A DNA stretch of 64,000 nt. It comes from an uncultured Desulfovibrio sp. (GTDB taxonomy: Bacteria > Desulfobacterota > Desulfovibrionia > Desulfovibrionales > Desulfovibrionaceae). Positions 53,396 to 63,440 of this stretch are shown in pieces. Made by a program: the position numbers and the translations under genes. The notes beneath the pieces were generated by a model that saw nothing but the letters and a program-made list of their open reading frames with translations, ran no database searches and had not been told where the DNA came from. Each line of letters opens with the position of its first letter. Position 1 is the stretch's first letter. Location of the stretch: assembly GCA_900546145.1 (NCBI GenBank), contig URBN01000005.1, forward strand, positions 1 through 64,000, in the 5' to 3' direction.

Positions 53396-54259
53396 ATGGT
53401 CACGCTGACGCAGCTCGAAGAACTGATCCGCTTCGCTGAATGCGGCACGCTGTCGGGTGCAGCCGAAAAGTGCCATATCTCGCAGCCCGCCCTGAGCCGC
53501 TCCATGCAGAAGCTGGAGGATGACTTCGGCGTCCCTCTCTTCAACAGGGGGAAGAACAGGACGGCGCTCAACGCGTGCGGCCGTCTGGCCGCGGAAGGCG
53601 CGCGCCGCATTATTTCAGGTGTGGCGGGCGTTCTTGAGAGTGTGCGCGCCCTCGATCGGCGTCTGCGTACCATAAGCGTCGGTTCCTGCGCGCCGGCTCC
53701 GCTCTGGGACATCGTACCGCTTCTGGCTGCTCTTTACCGGGACAGAACCATTTCCACGGAACTTAAAGAGGACCATGAGCTTATCACTGGGCTGACGACA
53801 GGAACCTACCGCCTTGCCGTCCTCACGGGGCCCGTCCGCGGGCATGGGCTTGTCTCCCGGAAGTACGGAGAGGAACATCTCATGTTCTCTCTGCCCACTG
53901 GTCATCCCCTTGCCGGCAGGAAGAGCCTGCGTTTCCGCGATCTCAACGGTGCGGCCATTCCTCTTCACCCGGGCATCGGATTCTGGGAAGAGATTCCAAG
54001 GAAGAAAATGCCGGATTCCCATTTTTTCGTTCAGGAAAGATCGTCGTCTTTCGACGAGCTCGTGCACGCCTACGCCATGCCCTGCTTCTCCAGCGATCTG
54101 GCGCGCAGGGGCAGGGAGCTGGGGCCTGACCGGGTGGTGATCCCCATCGACGATCCCGAGGCATCCGTAGAGTACTTCCTTGCCTGGCGCAGGCAGGACG
54201 AGGACTTTCTCAGGCCTTTTCTCGATGCTGTGCCGCGGACAGGCTCCCGCGAAAAATAA
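53396..54259 (+). CDS. LysR-family transcriptional regulator
   Basis: 287 residues. The N-terminal helix-turn-helix reads TLTQLEELIRFAECGTLSGAAEKCHISQPALSRSMQKLEDDFGVPLF. The effector domain follows from about residue 90 (ISVGSCAPAPLWDIVPLLAAL). The likely target is the divergent aldo/keto reductase. The effector cannot be told. Confidence 0.92.
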   Translation: MVTLTQLEELIRFAECGTLSGAAEKCHISQPALSRSMQKLEDDFGVPLFNRGKNRTALNACGRLAAEGARRIISGVAGVLESVRALDRRLRTISVGSCAPAPLWDIVPLLAALYRDRTISTELKEDHELITGLTTGTYRLAVLTGPVRGHGLVSRKYGEEHLMFSLPTGHPLAGRKSLRFRDLNGAAIPLHPGIGFWEEIPRKKMPDSHFFVQERSSSFDELVHAYAMPCFSSDLARRGRELGPDRVVIPIDDPEASVEYFLAWRRQDEDFLRPFLDAVPRTGSREK

Positions 54260-54287
54260 TCAGGGTTCTTCTTCCTGAAAAGCCCGA

Positions 54288-54491
54288 TCACTCTTCTTTG
54301 GTTTTCCCGGAGTTCTTCAGGCGGGTTTTGGCGAGCTGCTCCACCGCTTCCTGTACCCTTCGAATGGCCTGTCCGAGATCGGCGAAGCCTCCTCTGGCCT
54401 GGGCCCTGGCGACTTCCTTTTCGACGAATTTCCTCGTCAGTTCCCTGATCTCGTCCTGCATATCCTCTAAAATTTTCGTTTCTTCAGTCAT
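54288..54491 (-). CDS. Small helical protein, unknown function
   Basis: 67 residues from MTEETKILEDMQDEIRELTRKF, with AGAGG upstream. Charged and helical throughout, likely a coiled coil (heptad-like Leu/Ile/Val spacing), with a basic end. No family recognised. Convergent with lysR and divergent from the Ldh2-family gene. Confidence 0.55.
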   Translation of the reverse strand: MTEETKILEDMQDEIRELTRKFVEKEVARAQARGGFADLGQAIRRVQEAVEQLAKTRLKNSGKTKEE

Positions 54492-54646
54492 AGCATCCTC
54501 TTCCGGAAAGATCATACCTTTTCTCCATTCTAGCACCGGGAGGAATTTTCCGCCACCTTTCCGGCGTTTTTTCCCCTTTGTGTTGACTCATTTTTCCGTT
54601 GCGGCAATATAAGAATACAAAAATCTCGGCGCGGGGGGCTGATGAC

Positions 54647-55651
54647 ATGAAACTGACAGAAGAAGAACTGCGTGGTGTGTGTATGGCCGCTCTGACTGCC
54701 GCCGGAGCGGACGAGAGTACGGCGCGGAGCGTGGTGTCACCGCTCCTGACCGCCGAGCTCGACGGACTGACGGCGCACGGAGTTTCGAGGATTCCTTTTT
54801 TCGTCGATCAGGTAAGGGAAGGAAAAATCCGCGTGGACGCAAAACCGAAGATCGTGCAGGGCGCTCCTTCCATTGTCAGGGTGGACGCGGACAGCGGCTT
54901 TGCGTTTCCCGCCATAGACATGGCTCTGGACGCGCTCGTGCCGCTGAGCAGGAAACAGGGCATCGCCATGGCCGGAGTGTCCCATTCCCACCACTGCGGG
55001 GCCCTGGGCGTTTTTTCCGAACGTCTTGCCAGGGAGGGGCTTGTGTCCATTATTATGTCCAATTCCCCTGCCTCCATGGCCCCGTGGGGAGGAAACAGGC
55101 CGACTTTCGGCACAAATCCCATAGCCTTCGGCTGTCCCGGTTACCCCGATCCCATTATCATCGACATGTCCCTTTCCAGGGTTAACCGGGCTGAACTGGT
55201 CATGGCCCATCAGCAGGGCACCAAGATACCGGCCGGATGGGCTCTTGATCGCGATGGCCAGCCTACAATGGATCCCATGGAAGCCCTTGAAGGCACCATA
55301 CTTCCGGCTGGAGGCGTTAAAGGGGCTGCTCTCGCCATGATGGTGGAAATTCTGACCGGCTGCCTGAATGGCGCGAACTGCGGGTATGAAGCGGCCCCCT
55401 TTATGGCCGATGATCATCTGCCTCCGGATCTCGGACAGACGTTTATGGCCATTGATCCGGAAAAGTGCAGCGGATCCTTCCTTGCCAAAGTGGGCTCGCT
55501 GGCCGGAGTCATCTCCTCACAGGATGGCGCGCGCATCCCGGGCGAGCGCCGTTTCCAGCAAAGGCGCAGAAACCTCAGCGAAGGTATTTTCATCCCCGAT
55601 GATCTCTTCCGCGAGCTGGTGAATCTGGCCCGCCAGGGGCGTCAGAGCTGA
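54647..55651 (+). CDS. Ldh2/MDH2-family (YlbC/ComC-type) NAD(P)-dependent dehydrogenase
   Basis: 334 residues. HGVSRIPFFVDQVREGKI, the catalytic His segment GVSHSHHCGALGVFSERLAREG, FGTNPIAFGCPG and GAALAMMVEILTGCLNGA are family signatures. Members oxidise 2-hydroxyacids such as malate, L-lactate, ureidoglycolate and sulfolactate; the substrate cannot be fixed here. The start at 54647 gives MKLTEEELRGVC; the frame extends 16 codons upstream without family likeness. Confidence 0.88.
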   Translation: MKLTEEELRGVCMAALTAAGADESTARSVVSPLLTAELDGLTAHGVSRIPFFVDQVREGKIRVDAKPKIVQGAPSIVRVDADSGFAFPAIDMALDALVPLSRKQGIAMAGVSHSHHCGALGVFSERLAREGLVSIIMSNSPASMAPWGGNRPTFGTNPIAFGCPGYPDPIIIDMSLSRVNRAELVMAHQQGTKIPAGWALDRDGQPTMDPMEALEGTILPAGGVKGAALAMMVEILTGCLNGANCGYEAAPFMADDHLPPDLGQTFMAIDPEKCSGSFLAKVGSLAGVISSQDGARIPGERRFQQRRRNLSEGIFIPDDLFRELVNLARQGRQS

Positions 55652-55693
55652 GCGCGGTGCCGTGCCCGCGCGGCATGGGCCGGAAAACAGAAA

Positions 55694-55729
55694 GGGGGTG
55701 CCTTCCGTTATATAACGGTAAGCACCCCC
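55694..55729 (+). terminator. Hairpin between convergent genes, likely bidirectional
   Basis: GGGGGTGC (55694-55701) pairs with GCACCCCC (55722-55729); inner stem CCGTTA-TAACGG. T-rich sequence (tgtttcgttt) follows on the plus strand. It sits between the Ldh2-family and ettA stops. Confidence 0.75.
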
Positions 55730-55753
55730 TGTTTCGTTTCGGTCAGGGAAGGA

Positions 55754-57436
55754 TTAGCGGGTGAATTTGCGGAATTTGGGCCTGTGGGGCTGTTCGGCTT
55801 CCTTTCCGAGGCGCTTCCTGCGATCGGCTTCGTATTCGCTGAAGTTGCCCTCGAAAAAGTCCACCTGACCGTTATCCTCGAAGGCCAGAATATGCGTCGC
55901 TATGCGGTCGAGGAACCAGCGGTCGTGGCTGACCACGAGCACACATCCCGCGAAGTTTTCCAGAGCGTCCTCAAGGGCGCGCATGGTATTCACGTCAATA
56001 TCGTTGGTGGGTTCGTCCAGAAGGAGCACGTTGGCTCCCGATTTCAGCATACACGCGAGGTGGAGCCTGTTGCGTTCGCCGCCCGAGAGGACGTCCACCT
56101 TCTTCTGCTGATCCTGGCCATTGAAATTGAAACGCGTGCAGTAGGCTCTGGCGTTCACCTCGATACCTCCGAGATCAATGGTGTCACGGCCTTCGCTGAT
56201 GATTTCGTAAACCGTTTTGCCGGAAGTGAGGGATGCGCGCATCTGATCCACGTAGGCGAATTTAACGCTGTCACCGACGGTAACAGTGCCGGAGTCCGGC
56301 TTTTCCTCGCCGACGATCATTTTGAAAAGCGTGGTCTTGCCAGCGCCGTTGGGCCCGATAATGCCCACGATGGCGCCTGCGGGAATAACTGCATTCACGT
56401 TTTCCATGAGCAGCCTGTCTCCCATGCCCTTGGTCACGTGATCAAGAGTGATGACGCTCTTGCCGAGCCGCGGTCCCGGCGGAATGTAAATCTGCAGATC
56501 CTTGGCCCTGCGGGCGCTCTCATGGGAGAGCATGGCTTCATAGGCGTTAATGCGGGCTTTGCTTTTGGCGTGGCGGCCCTTGGGAGACATGTGGATCCAC
56601 TCGAGTTCGCGGGCCAGTGTCTTCTGGCGTTCCGTCTCGGCGCGTTCCTCCAGGGCGAGGCGCTTTTGTTTCTGCTCAAGCCAGGAGGAATAATTGCCTT
56701 TCCACGGAATGCCCCTGCCGTTGTCTAGCTCCAGAATCCAGCCTGCGACGTTATCCAGAAAATACCGGTCGTGGGTGACAGCGATGACGGTGCCGGGGAA
56801 AGTGTGCAGATAGTCTTCGAGCCACTGCACAGACTCGGCGTCCAGGTGGTTGGTGGGTTCGTCCAGGAGGAGAATGTCAGGCGACTGCAACAGGAGGCGG
56901 CAGAGGGCCACGCGGCGGCGTTCGCCGCCGGAAACCTGAGACACGGGCATATCCGGAGGCGGGCAGCGCAGGGCGTCCATGGCCATATCGATGCGGGAGT
57001 CCAGGTCCCAGAGATTCTGGGCGTCCATTTCTTCCTGAACTTTGGACTGACGCTCGATGAGGGCGTTCATGGCCTCATCGTCCATGGGCTCGGAAAAATT
57101 TTCGTTGATTTCCTCGTATTCCCTGACTATGGCCTTCAGCCCTGCGACCCCGTCCTCGACAACTTCGCGTACAGTGCGCTCCTCGTGGGCGAGAGGTTCC
57201 TGCTCGAGATAGCCGATGGTGTAGCCTGGGGCCAGCACCGTCTTGCCTTCGAAGGCCGTGTCCACGCCGGCGAGGATCTTGAGCAGTGTGGATTTGCCTG
57301 CGCCGTTGAGGCCGAGGACGCCGATTTTGGCGGAATAGAAATAGGAAAGGGAAATGTCCTTGAGAACTTCCTTCTGACCATGACGTTTGGAAACGCGGAT
57401 CATGGAGTAGATGATTTTATCCGGTTCGTTTTTCAA
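55754..57436 (-). CDS. ettA: Energy-dependent translational throttle protein EttA (ABC-F)
   Basis: 560 residues, close to E. coli EttA (555). Two ABC domains: GLNGAGKST with SGGERRRVALCRLL, and GPNGAGKTT with LSGGERNRLHLA. The linker and arm region contains IPWKGNYSSWLEQKQKRLALEE. EttA binds the ribosomal E site and gates the first elongation steps by ADP/ATP ratio. The start is read as TTG at 57436, with CGAGG 6 bases before it. The longer open frame to 57523 has no family likeness. Confidence 0.94.
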   Translation of the reverse strand: MKNEPDKIIYSMIRVSKRHGQKEVLKDISLSYFYSAKIGVLGLNGAGKSTLLKILAGVDTAFEGKTVLAPGYTIGYLEQEPLAHEERTVREVVEDGVAGLKAIVREYEEINENFSEPMDDEAMNALIERQSKVQEEMDAQNLWDLDSRIDMAMDALRCPPPDMPVSQVSGGERRRVALCRLLLQSPDILLLDEPTNHLDAESVQWLEDYLHTFPGTVIAVTHDRYFLDNVAGWILELDNGRGIPWKGNYSSWLEQKQKRLALEERAETERQKTLARELEWIHMSPKGRHAKSKARINAYEAMLSHESARRAKDLQIYIPPGPRLGKSVITLDHVTKGMGDRLLMENVNAVIPAGAIVGIIGPNGAGKTTLFKMIVGEEKPDSGTVTVGDSVKFAYVDQMRASLTSGKTVYEIISEGRDTIDLGGIEVNARAYCTRFNFNGQDQQKKVDVLSGGERNRLHLACMLKSGANVLLLDEPTNDIDVNTMRALEDALENFAGCVLVVSHDRWFLDRIATHILAFEDNGQVDFFEGNFSEYEADRRKRLGKEAEQPHRPKFRKFTR

Positions 57437-57521
57437 ATGGACCTCGTTTGTCGGTTCAGCTGTTTGCGATCCTGTTGGAATCGGGGAAAGTCTACACACG
57501 AAACAGGAGTGCTTCAAGGTC

Positions 57522-57559
57522 AAAAAAAGAGCCCCGCAGCTTGCTTCTGCAGGGCTCTT
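57522..57559 (-). terminator. Terminator of the outer-membrane protein gene
   Basis: On the minus strand AGAGCCCTGCAG pairs with CTGCGGGGCTCT (one mismatch), followed by seven T. Confidence 0.85.
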
Positions 57560-57583
57560 GAAACGTTACGCCGAGATGCCGGA

Positions 57584-58249
57584 TTAGAAGCCCCAGCGGA
57601 GGCCGAGCATAATTTCGTGGTTGTAGGGGCGGATGCCGATGGACTGGCTTTCACCGCCGTAGTTGGAGGAGACTTCGGTGTAGCCGAGGTCGACATAGCG
57701 GTACTGGGCGTCGATGGAAACCTGATCGTTCACAGCGAAAGCGACACCGCCGCCGACATTCCAGGCAAAGTTTGTTCTGCGTTCATCCTGGCTGCCAAGA
57801 TTCCTGCCGAGGTCGTCGTGCGCATCGACACCGAAGTAGTTGAAGGCGAAGCCGAGGCCGGCTCCCACGTAAGGCGTGAAGGCGGACTCGTTGTGGAAGT
57901 CATAGTACACGTTGCCGAACAGCGTTGTGGCGTTGAAGGTTTCCTTGGCGGAACCGTTGCGGCCGTTCCACTCTTTCTCGCTGTTGCCGCGGAGAGCGCC
58001 TTCGAGCTCAACACGCAGGGGGAGCATGTTCTGGGGCCAGAAGTCATAGCCGACGGCGAAGGCCCCGCCGAGCGTGAACTGATTGTATTTGTCGATGCCG
58101 AAGCCGCTCATGCCGGAACGTTCAACAGTGCCGGTATTCTGGAAAGCCATCATGAATTTGGGTGCCAGGTACATGCCGTTCCCGGCGGAAGCGATATTCG
58201 GAAAAGCGAGGGCGCACACAAGCGCAAATGCAACAAAAAAGCGTTTCAT
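57584..58249 (-). CDS. Outer-membrane beta-barrel protein (opacity/OmpW-like)
   Basis: 221 residues. Signal peptide MKRFFVAFALVCALAFPNIASA-G. The mature part alternates polar and aromatic residues in strands: TLGGAFAVGYDF, TTLFGNVYYDF, FTPYVGAGLGFAFNYFG, FAWNVGGGVAFAVN, VSIDAQYRYVDLGY. It ends in EIMLGLRWGF with the terminal Phe used for barrel assembly. Predicted eight-stranded barrel; ligand unknown. Its terminator follows, so it is a single-gene unit. Confidence 0.87.
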   Translation of the reverse strand: MKRFFVAFALVCALAFPNIASAGNGMYLAPKFMMAFQNTGTVERSGMSGFGIDKYNQFTLGGAFAVGYDFWPQNMLPLRVELEGALRGNSEKEWNGRNGSAKETFNATTLFGNVYYDFHNESAFTPYVGAGLGFAFNYFGVDAHDDLGRNLGSQDERRTNFAWNVGGGVAFAVNDQVSIDAQYRYVDLGYTEVSSNYGGESQSIGIRPYNHEIMLGLRWGF

Positions 58250-58431
58250 ATTTCCTCCAGAAAAATTTGCCTGTGCCCGGCAGGCTTTTGGTAAAGATTG
58301 CCCAGGAGTGTCCGAATGTCAAGAAAATTTAAAGTAAAGCTGAAATATTAGCGCCTGCGTTATTCATAGAAAAAATCTAGAAAAATTTTAAAAAATAAAA
58401 TATTTGAAATTGCAATGAGTATTACAGTCAA

Positions 58432-60789
58432 TTACATCATAGTTATAGGATCGAGATCGAGTTGTATGCGCAGTTTTGCGGCTTCAGGTCTGTTTATGAT
58501 GAGGCAATACAGATTCCGGGCTTCCTTCCAGCTGCCGGCCTTGATGAGGCAGTGATAGCGGCTGCGGTTGCCGATTACCGGAATGGGGCAGGCTACAGGG
58601 CCCATGATCCGTATGCCGCGTCTTCCCGATTCCTTATGCAGGAAAACGCTTATGGTATTCATGGCTTCCTTACCCGCGTCACTGCCGCGCGGGAAGGTGA
58701 AGCGGATGAGGGCGAGGCGTACAAAGGGCGGGTATCCGAAACGTTCGCGCCGCTGAATTTCCTCCTGGTAGAAGCCCTCGTAATCGGCCGTCCGGATGTA
58801 CTGCCAGCAGTAGTGGGTTGTGTCGCGCGTCTGGATGAATACGCGGCCCGGCTTTTCTCCCCGCCCGGCCCGTCCGGAAGACTGGACCAGGAGCTGGAAT
58901 GTGTTCTCGGCGGCCCTGTAGTCCGGCAGGGACAGGCTGAGATCCCCGTCGGCCACCACGGCTAGGGTGACATCCGGAAAATGGTGTCCCTTGGAGAGCA
59001 TCTGTGTGCCGACCATGATGGGGGCTTCGTGATGGGCGAAACTGTTCAGGATTTCTTCCATGGCGCCTGCCCGGCGTGTGGAATCCCGATCGAGCCGCAG
59101 CACGCTGCACCTGTAGCGTTCTTCCAGAAATTCGGTCAGTTTTTCCGTGCCTTCACCCACGGGAAGGAAATTCATGTTGTGGCATTTGGGGCACGGTGCC
59201 GGGAAGGGGATGGAATAGCCGCAGTAGTGGCACATGAGACGCCCGAGATCCCTGTGGTAGGAAAGGCCCACTGAGCAGTTTGGGCAGGTGAGCACTGTGC
59301 TGCAGTCCGGGCAGAAGACGCTGGGCGCGTAGCCGCGGCGGTTCAGGAGGATGATGGCCTGTTCCCCTTTCTTCAGGGTCTCGTCGAGGGCCGCGAGGCT
59401 CTGCGGCGCAAGGACGCCTTGTTCCTGCGCCTGCCCCAGGGATTTCTTTTTTCCTATGTCCACGAGCTGAACATCGGGCAGAGCCTGGTCGTGGACCCTG
59501 TGCGGCAGGGAGAGAACAGGCAGAAGATTGTGCTGGGCTGCGTACCAGGTCTTGAGATCGGGTGTGGCGGATCCGAGAACCAGCACAGCGTTTTCCCGGG
59601 CAGCCCGGAACCAGGCTATTTCCTTGGCCTGATAGGGAACGTGGTCTTCCTGCTTGAAAGAGGCGTCGTGTTCCTCGTCGATGAAGATGATGCCGAGGGA
59701 GGGCAGGGGGAGAAAGAGCGCCGAGCGTGTGCCAACCACGAGGCAGGGCGTCTTCCGGACGGCCAGCCTCCGGAAGACATCTTCCCTGCGCGTCTGGCTC
59801 TGATAGCCGTGATAAAAAATGATTTCAGCGCCGGGAAGCGCGGCAGCCGCGTCACGGCGCAGCTTGTGGGCTATGGCCACCTCGGGAGCCAGCAGGAGTA
59901 CGCTTCGTCCCTGTGACAGCGCGTCGCGGGCGGCCTCCAGATACACGGCCGTCTTGCCCGAACCCGTGACGCCGTAGAGCAGCCGCTGGGCGGTTTTCCC
60001 GCTTCTGAGTGCGGCGGTTATATCGGCCACGGCCCTTTTCTGATCCTCATTGAGTTCGAAGGCCTTGTCCTGCGGAGGCAGAAGGGCTTCGTTGATGGCC
60101 TCGGCTTCTTCCAGGCCATCGTCGCTTTCGATGCGCAGAAGGCCGAGGGAGGCCAGACTGTCCACGACTTCTTTCCCTTTCCCTCCGAGGGCACGGATAA
60201 GGGTGCGGCGGTTGGTCGCCCCGTGCACGGCCAGATATTCGAGACACTGGATCTGCCGCAGGGCATGCGGGCGGACGGGCCAGGGTGCGCTGCAGGTGAG
60301 AACGCAGCGTTCTGTTTTCGCTGCGTCCTTTCTGGGCGCAACCATATGTGCCCGGCCCGACAGGAGGAGTTCCGCCAGCCTGCTCCTGAGATCGGGCGTG
60401 GCCTTTGCGAGGGCCTGGAGCGTATAGGAATTCTTTTCCCCGCGATCCATGCTCTGCAGGGTCACCCGTGTTTCCTTCAGGAAGGGAAGCACGAGAGAAA
60501 TGGCCGCGCCCGTAGGCGCGCACTGACGAAGCGCGAGGTCGTCCAGCATGTCAAGGAGATGGCGCGGCAGAATGGGGAAGTCTTCAAGGGGCCAGATGAG
60601 ATCCCGCAGTGTAATTCCCTCCGGGGTGTCCGTTGTAAGCTTCCGCAGAAGAGCCGCACGCACGGGGCCGCGGCCGAGAGGTACGGCGATGCGCTGTCCG
60701 GGTTTCAGGAGTGTTTCCGGTAGTCCTGAGGGAATGGAATAGGTCAGATCGGAAAAAGGCGGATCCAGCAGGGTGACGAGTGCGTTCAC
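58432..60789 (-). CDS. priA: Primosomal protein N' (replication restart helicase PriA)
   Basis: About 785 residues. The N-terminal 3'-end-binding domain starts NALVTLLDPPFSDLTYSIP. Helicase motifs: GVTGSGKTAVYLEA (Walker A), IFIDEEHDASFKQ, VLGSATPDLKTW and GRAGRGEKPGRVFIQT. A zinc region has CPDC, CPNC, CHYC, CPKC. It reloads the replisome at stalled forks. The start is unsettled: GTG at 60789 is used, since the open frame upstream begins with TTG and includes an intergenic hairpin. It ends in an AT-rich zone at 58310-58440 that holds no other gene. Confidence 0.94.
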   Translation of the reverse strand: MNALVTLLDPPFSDLTYSIPSGLPETLLKPGQRIAVPLGRGPVRAALLRKLTTDTPEGITLRDLIWPLEDFPILPRHLLDMLDDLALRQCAPTGAAISLVLPFLKETRVTLQSMDRGEKNSYTLQALAKATPDLRSRLAELLLSGRAHMVAPRKDAAKTERCVLTCSAPWPVRPHALRQIQCLEYLAVHGATNRRTLIRALGGKGKEVVDSLASLGLLRIESDDGLEEAEAINEALLPPQDKAFELNEDQKRAVADITAALRSGKTAQRLLYGVTGSGKTAVYLEAARDALSQGRSVLLLAPEVAIAHKLRRDAAAALPGAEIIFYHGYQSQTRREDVFRRLAVRKTPCLVVGTRSALFLPLPSLGIIFIDEEHDASFKQEDHVPYQAKEIAWFRAARENAVLVLGSATPDLKTWYAAQHNLLPVLSLPHRVHDQALPDVQLVDIGKKKSLGQAQEQGVLAPQSLAALDETLKKGEQAIILLNRRGYAPSVFCPDCSTVLTCPNCSVGLSYHRDLGRLMCHYCGYSIPFPAPCPKCHNMNFLPVGEGTEKLTEFLEERYRCSVLRLDRDSTRRAGAMEEILNSFAHHEAPIMVGTQMLSKGHHFPDVTLAVVADGDLSLSLPDYRAAENTFQLLVQSSGRAGRGEKPGRVFIQTRDTTHYCWQYIRTADYEGFYQEEIQRRERFGYPPFVRLALIRFTFPRGSDAGKEAMNTISVFLHKESGRRGIRIMGPVACPIPVIGNRSRYHCLIKAGSWKEARNLYCLIINRPEAAKLRIQLDLDPITMM

Positions 60790-60823
60790 GGGCGTTTTTT
60801 TCAGAGCAAGAGGTGTATGCAGA

Positions 60824-60865
60824 AGAGGCCTGCGCTGTCTCCCAACGGAGCAGACGCAGGCCTCT
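60824..60865 (-). other. Hairpin between galU and priA
   Basis: AGAGGCCTGCG (60824-60834) pairs with CGCAGGCCTCT (60855-60865) over a 20-base loop. There is no T run, so it is not a standard terminator. It lies just after the galU stop and may stabilise its 3' end or limit read-through into priA. Confidence 0.5.
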
Positions 60866-60893
60866 GAAATAAAGGCGTGGCGTAAGAACAATT

Positions 60894-61766
60894 TTAAGAG
60901 AACTGGACGAACTGCTTCAGCGAGTCAATGAGCTGATAGCGGATTTTTTCGTCCTGTATGCCGAAATAAATGTTGGCGGAAAGATATTCGACCCAGTTGC
61001 CCGCGTCAAAGCGTTTGCCATCGATGCGCACGGCCATCATGCCGCGCTTCTCGCAAAGTTTCTGCAGGGCGTCAGTGAGCTGAATTTCGCCGCCAAGGCC
61101 AGGCTTGGTGTTGTCGAGGCATTCGAAGATGTCCGGCGTGAGCACATAGCGGCCCACAATGGCCAGGCGGGAAGGCGCTTTTTCTCTGGCAGGCTTTTCC
61201 ACGAGGCTGTTCACCTTGTAGATGCCGAAACCGCACTCTTCAGCGTCGACGATGCCATACCGCGAGACGGAGTCCCACGGCACTTCCATGACGCCGACGA
61301 CAGGCTTGTCTTCCGAATAGGCTACGTCCAGGAGCTGTTTGATGCCGGGTGTGCCGGAGAAGATGAGGTCATCGCCCACGCTGGTGGCGAAAGGTTCGTT
61401 GCCGACAACGCTGCGGGCGCACATGATGGCATGCCCGAGACCTTTCTGTTCCTTCTGACGGACGGAAATGACGTTGACCATCTCGGCCACGTCCTGGATG
61501 AGCTTCAGAAGGGCGGTTTTGCCTTCCCTCTCGAGGATGTCCTCGAGCTGCAGGTTGTGATCGAAGTAATCCTCGATAACGCTCTTGTCACGGTTGGTGA
61601 CGAAAATGACATCGCTGAGACCGGAGCGCTGTGCTTCCTCAACCACGTATTGGATTACGGGTTTGTTGTAGATGGGCAGCATCTCTTTGGGGATGTTCTT
61701 GGTAGCCGGAAGGGATCTGGTGCCCCATCCTGCGACGGGGATGACAACTTTGCGTATAGGTTTCAT
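60894..61766 (-). CDS. galU: UTP-glucose-1-phosphate uridylyltransferase
   Basis: 290 residues from MKPIRKVVIPVAGWGTRSLPATK. Nucleotide-binding GWGTRSLPATKNIPKEMLPI, IQYVVEEAQRSGL, GLGHAI and the metal/sugar site VGDDL are diagnostic. It makes UDP-glucose for LPS and glycan synthesis. The frame extends 53 codons upstream without family likeness. Confidence 0.95.
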   Translation of the reverse strand: MKPIRKVVIPVAGWGTRSLPATKNIPKEMLPIYNKPVIQYVVEEAQRSGLSDVIFVTNRDKSVIEDYFDHNLQLEDILEREGKTALLKLIQDVAEMVNVISVRQKEQKGLGHAIMCARSVVGNEPFATSVGDDLIFSGTPGIKQLLDVAYSEDKPVVGVMEVPWDSVSRYGIVDAEECGFGIYKVNSLVEKPAREKAPSRLAIVGRYVLTPDIFECLDNTKPGLGGEIQLTDALQKLCEKRGMMAVRIDGKRFDAGNWVEYLSANIYFGIQDEKIRYQLIDSLKQFVQFS

Positions 61767-61975
61767 GGCAGTGTTCCGTGGAGTAGGGGTTACACAAAAG
61801 CCGGGCGGATCCTGACGTCCGCCGTCCTTCTCCGGAAGGAGAGGCTTCTGTCCTGGGGCTTCGGGGGGGGGCCGCCACAGCGACTGCAGACGGATAAGGA
61901 AGAACCAGCCTGCTCGGTCTCCCATATCTGTTTTATTCCCGATTCAGAAAAAAGGAAATATGCGGAATGTTTGGC

Positions 61976-62008
61976 AAAAACGCCCCGTGTTTTAATAACT
62001 ACGGGGCG
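61976..62008 (-). terminator. Terminator after glmM
   Basis: CGCCCCGT (61981-61988) pairs with ACGGGGCG (62001-62008). On the minus strand five T follow. Confidence 0.85.
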
Positions 62009-62039
62009 TGTTACAGGCTGATGAAGAAATGGCTGAGAA

Positions 62040-63395
62040 CTAGCGGAGTTCGCGGGCGACAACCTCGGCCAGCTCGTTGGCGTACTCGGAAACCTTGTTC
62101 TCGTCTTCGCACTCGACCATGATGCGGCAGAGAGATTCCGTGCCGGAGTAACGCAGGAGCACACGGCCTCTGTCTCCGAGTTCGGCTTCCACCTTTTTCA
62201 CGGCCTCACCGATGGCGGGACGTTCCTCGAAGGGCAGCTTCTTTTCCACATGTACGTTGACGAGCTTCTGCGGGAAGAGTGTGAGCAGATGGCTTATCTC
62301 GGAGAGAGGCTTTTCTTTCTCACGCAGAATGCGCAGAACCTGCAGAGCTGAAAGAAGGCCGTCGCCGGTTGTGCTGTAGCTGCGGAAAATGAGGTGCCCG
62401 GACTGCTCGCCACCGAACATGATGCCCTCGCGGCGCATCATTTCCATGACGTAGCGGTCGCCGACCTTGCTGCGGAGGAGCTTGCCGCCGTGTTCCTTCA
62501 TGTAGATTTCGAGAGCGATATTGCTCATGACCGTGGCACAGATAGCGTTGCCGGGAAGCTGCTCGCGATCCATGAGATCCTGGGCGCACATGGCCATAAT
62601 CTGATCGCCGTCAAGGATGTTGCCGTGCTCGTCAGCCATGATGAGGCGGTCAGCATCGCCGTCGAGCGCTATGCCGACGTCGGCGCGGACTTCCCTGACC
62701 TTGGAGGCCATGGTTTCGGGATGCAGGGCGCCCACGTGATCGTTGATGTTGACGCCGTTGGGTTCGGTTCCGATGCGCACGACCTCGGCACCGAGTTCCT
62801 CGAGGGCCAGGGGAGCGACTTTGTAGCTCGCGCCGTTGGCGCAGTCCACGACGATACGCAGTCCGCTCAGCGTCATGCCCGCGGGAAAGCAGGTTTTTGT
62901 GTAAACGATGTAGCGGCCGCCCGCGTCCTCAATCTTGGTGGCACGGCCGATTTTGTCGGAGTCCGGATAGGGCCAGTGATAGTCCTTGTCCAGGACCATA
63001 GCCGAAATTTCATCTTCCTTTTCGTCCGGCAGCTTAAATCCCTCGGCGTCAAAGAACTTGATACCGTTGTCCATGTAGGGGTTGTGAGAGGCGGAGATGA
63101 CCACGCCGAAGTCGGCTCGCATGCTGCGGGTCAGGAAGGATATGGCCGGCGTGGGCAGAGGTCCGGTCATAATGACCTTCATGCCGGAGGCGCAGAGCCC
63201 GGCGGCGAGGGCGGATTCGAACATGTAGCCCGACAGACGGGTATCCTTGCCAATGACAACCTTGTGCTGGCAGTCGCCCGCGCGGCGGAAGGAAATACCG
63301 GCAGCGAGGCCGAGCCTTAAGGCGATATCGACGGTCATGGGATAGGTATTGGCTCTGCCTCTGAGACCGTCAGTGCCGAAGAAACGCTGGGACAT
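62040..63395 (-). CDS. glmM: Phosphoglucosamine mutase GlmM
   Basis: 451 residues. [12 protein letters not shown] at the start, catalytic Ser in [16 protein letters not shown], metal-binding DGDADR and C-terminal phosphate-binding [12 protein letters not shown]. It converts glucosamine-6-P to glucosamine-1-P for UDP-GlcNAc. It follows the YbbR gene, as in the conserved cdaA-cdaR-glmM cluster. Confidence 0.96.
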   Translation of the reverse strand: MSQRFFGTDGLRGRANTYPMTVDIALRLGLAAGISFRRAGDCQHKVVIGKDTRLSGYMFESALAAGLCASGMKVIMTGPLPTPAISFLTRSMRADFGVVISASHNPYMDNGIKFFDAEGFKLPDEKEDEISAMVLDKDYHWPYPDSDKIGRATKIEDAGGRYIVYTKTCFPAGMTLSGLRIVVDCANGASYKVAPLALEELGAEVVRIGTEPNGVNINDHVGALHPETMASKVREVRADVGIALDGDADRLIMADEHGNILDGDQIMAMCAQDLMDREQLPGNAICATVMSNIALEIYMKEHGGKLLRSKVGDRYVMEMMRREGIMFGGEQSGHLIFRSYSTTGDGLLSALQVLRILREKEKPLSEISHLLTLFPQKLVNVHVEKKLPFEERPAIGEAVKKVEAELGDRGRVLLRYSGTESLCRIMVECEDENKVSEYANELAEVVARELR

Positions 63396-63440
63396 GGATG
63401 AAAGCTCCTTGAAAGAGCGGCGGAATGGAGCCGCCAGGGA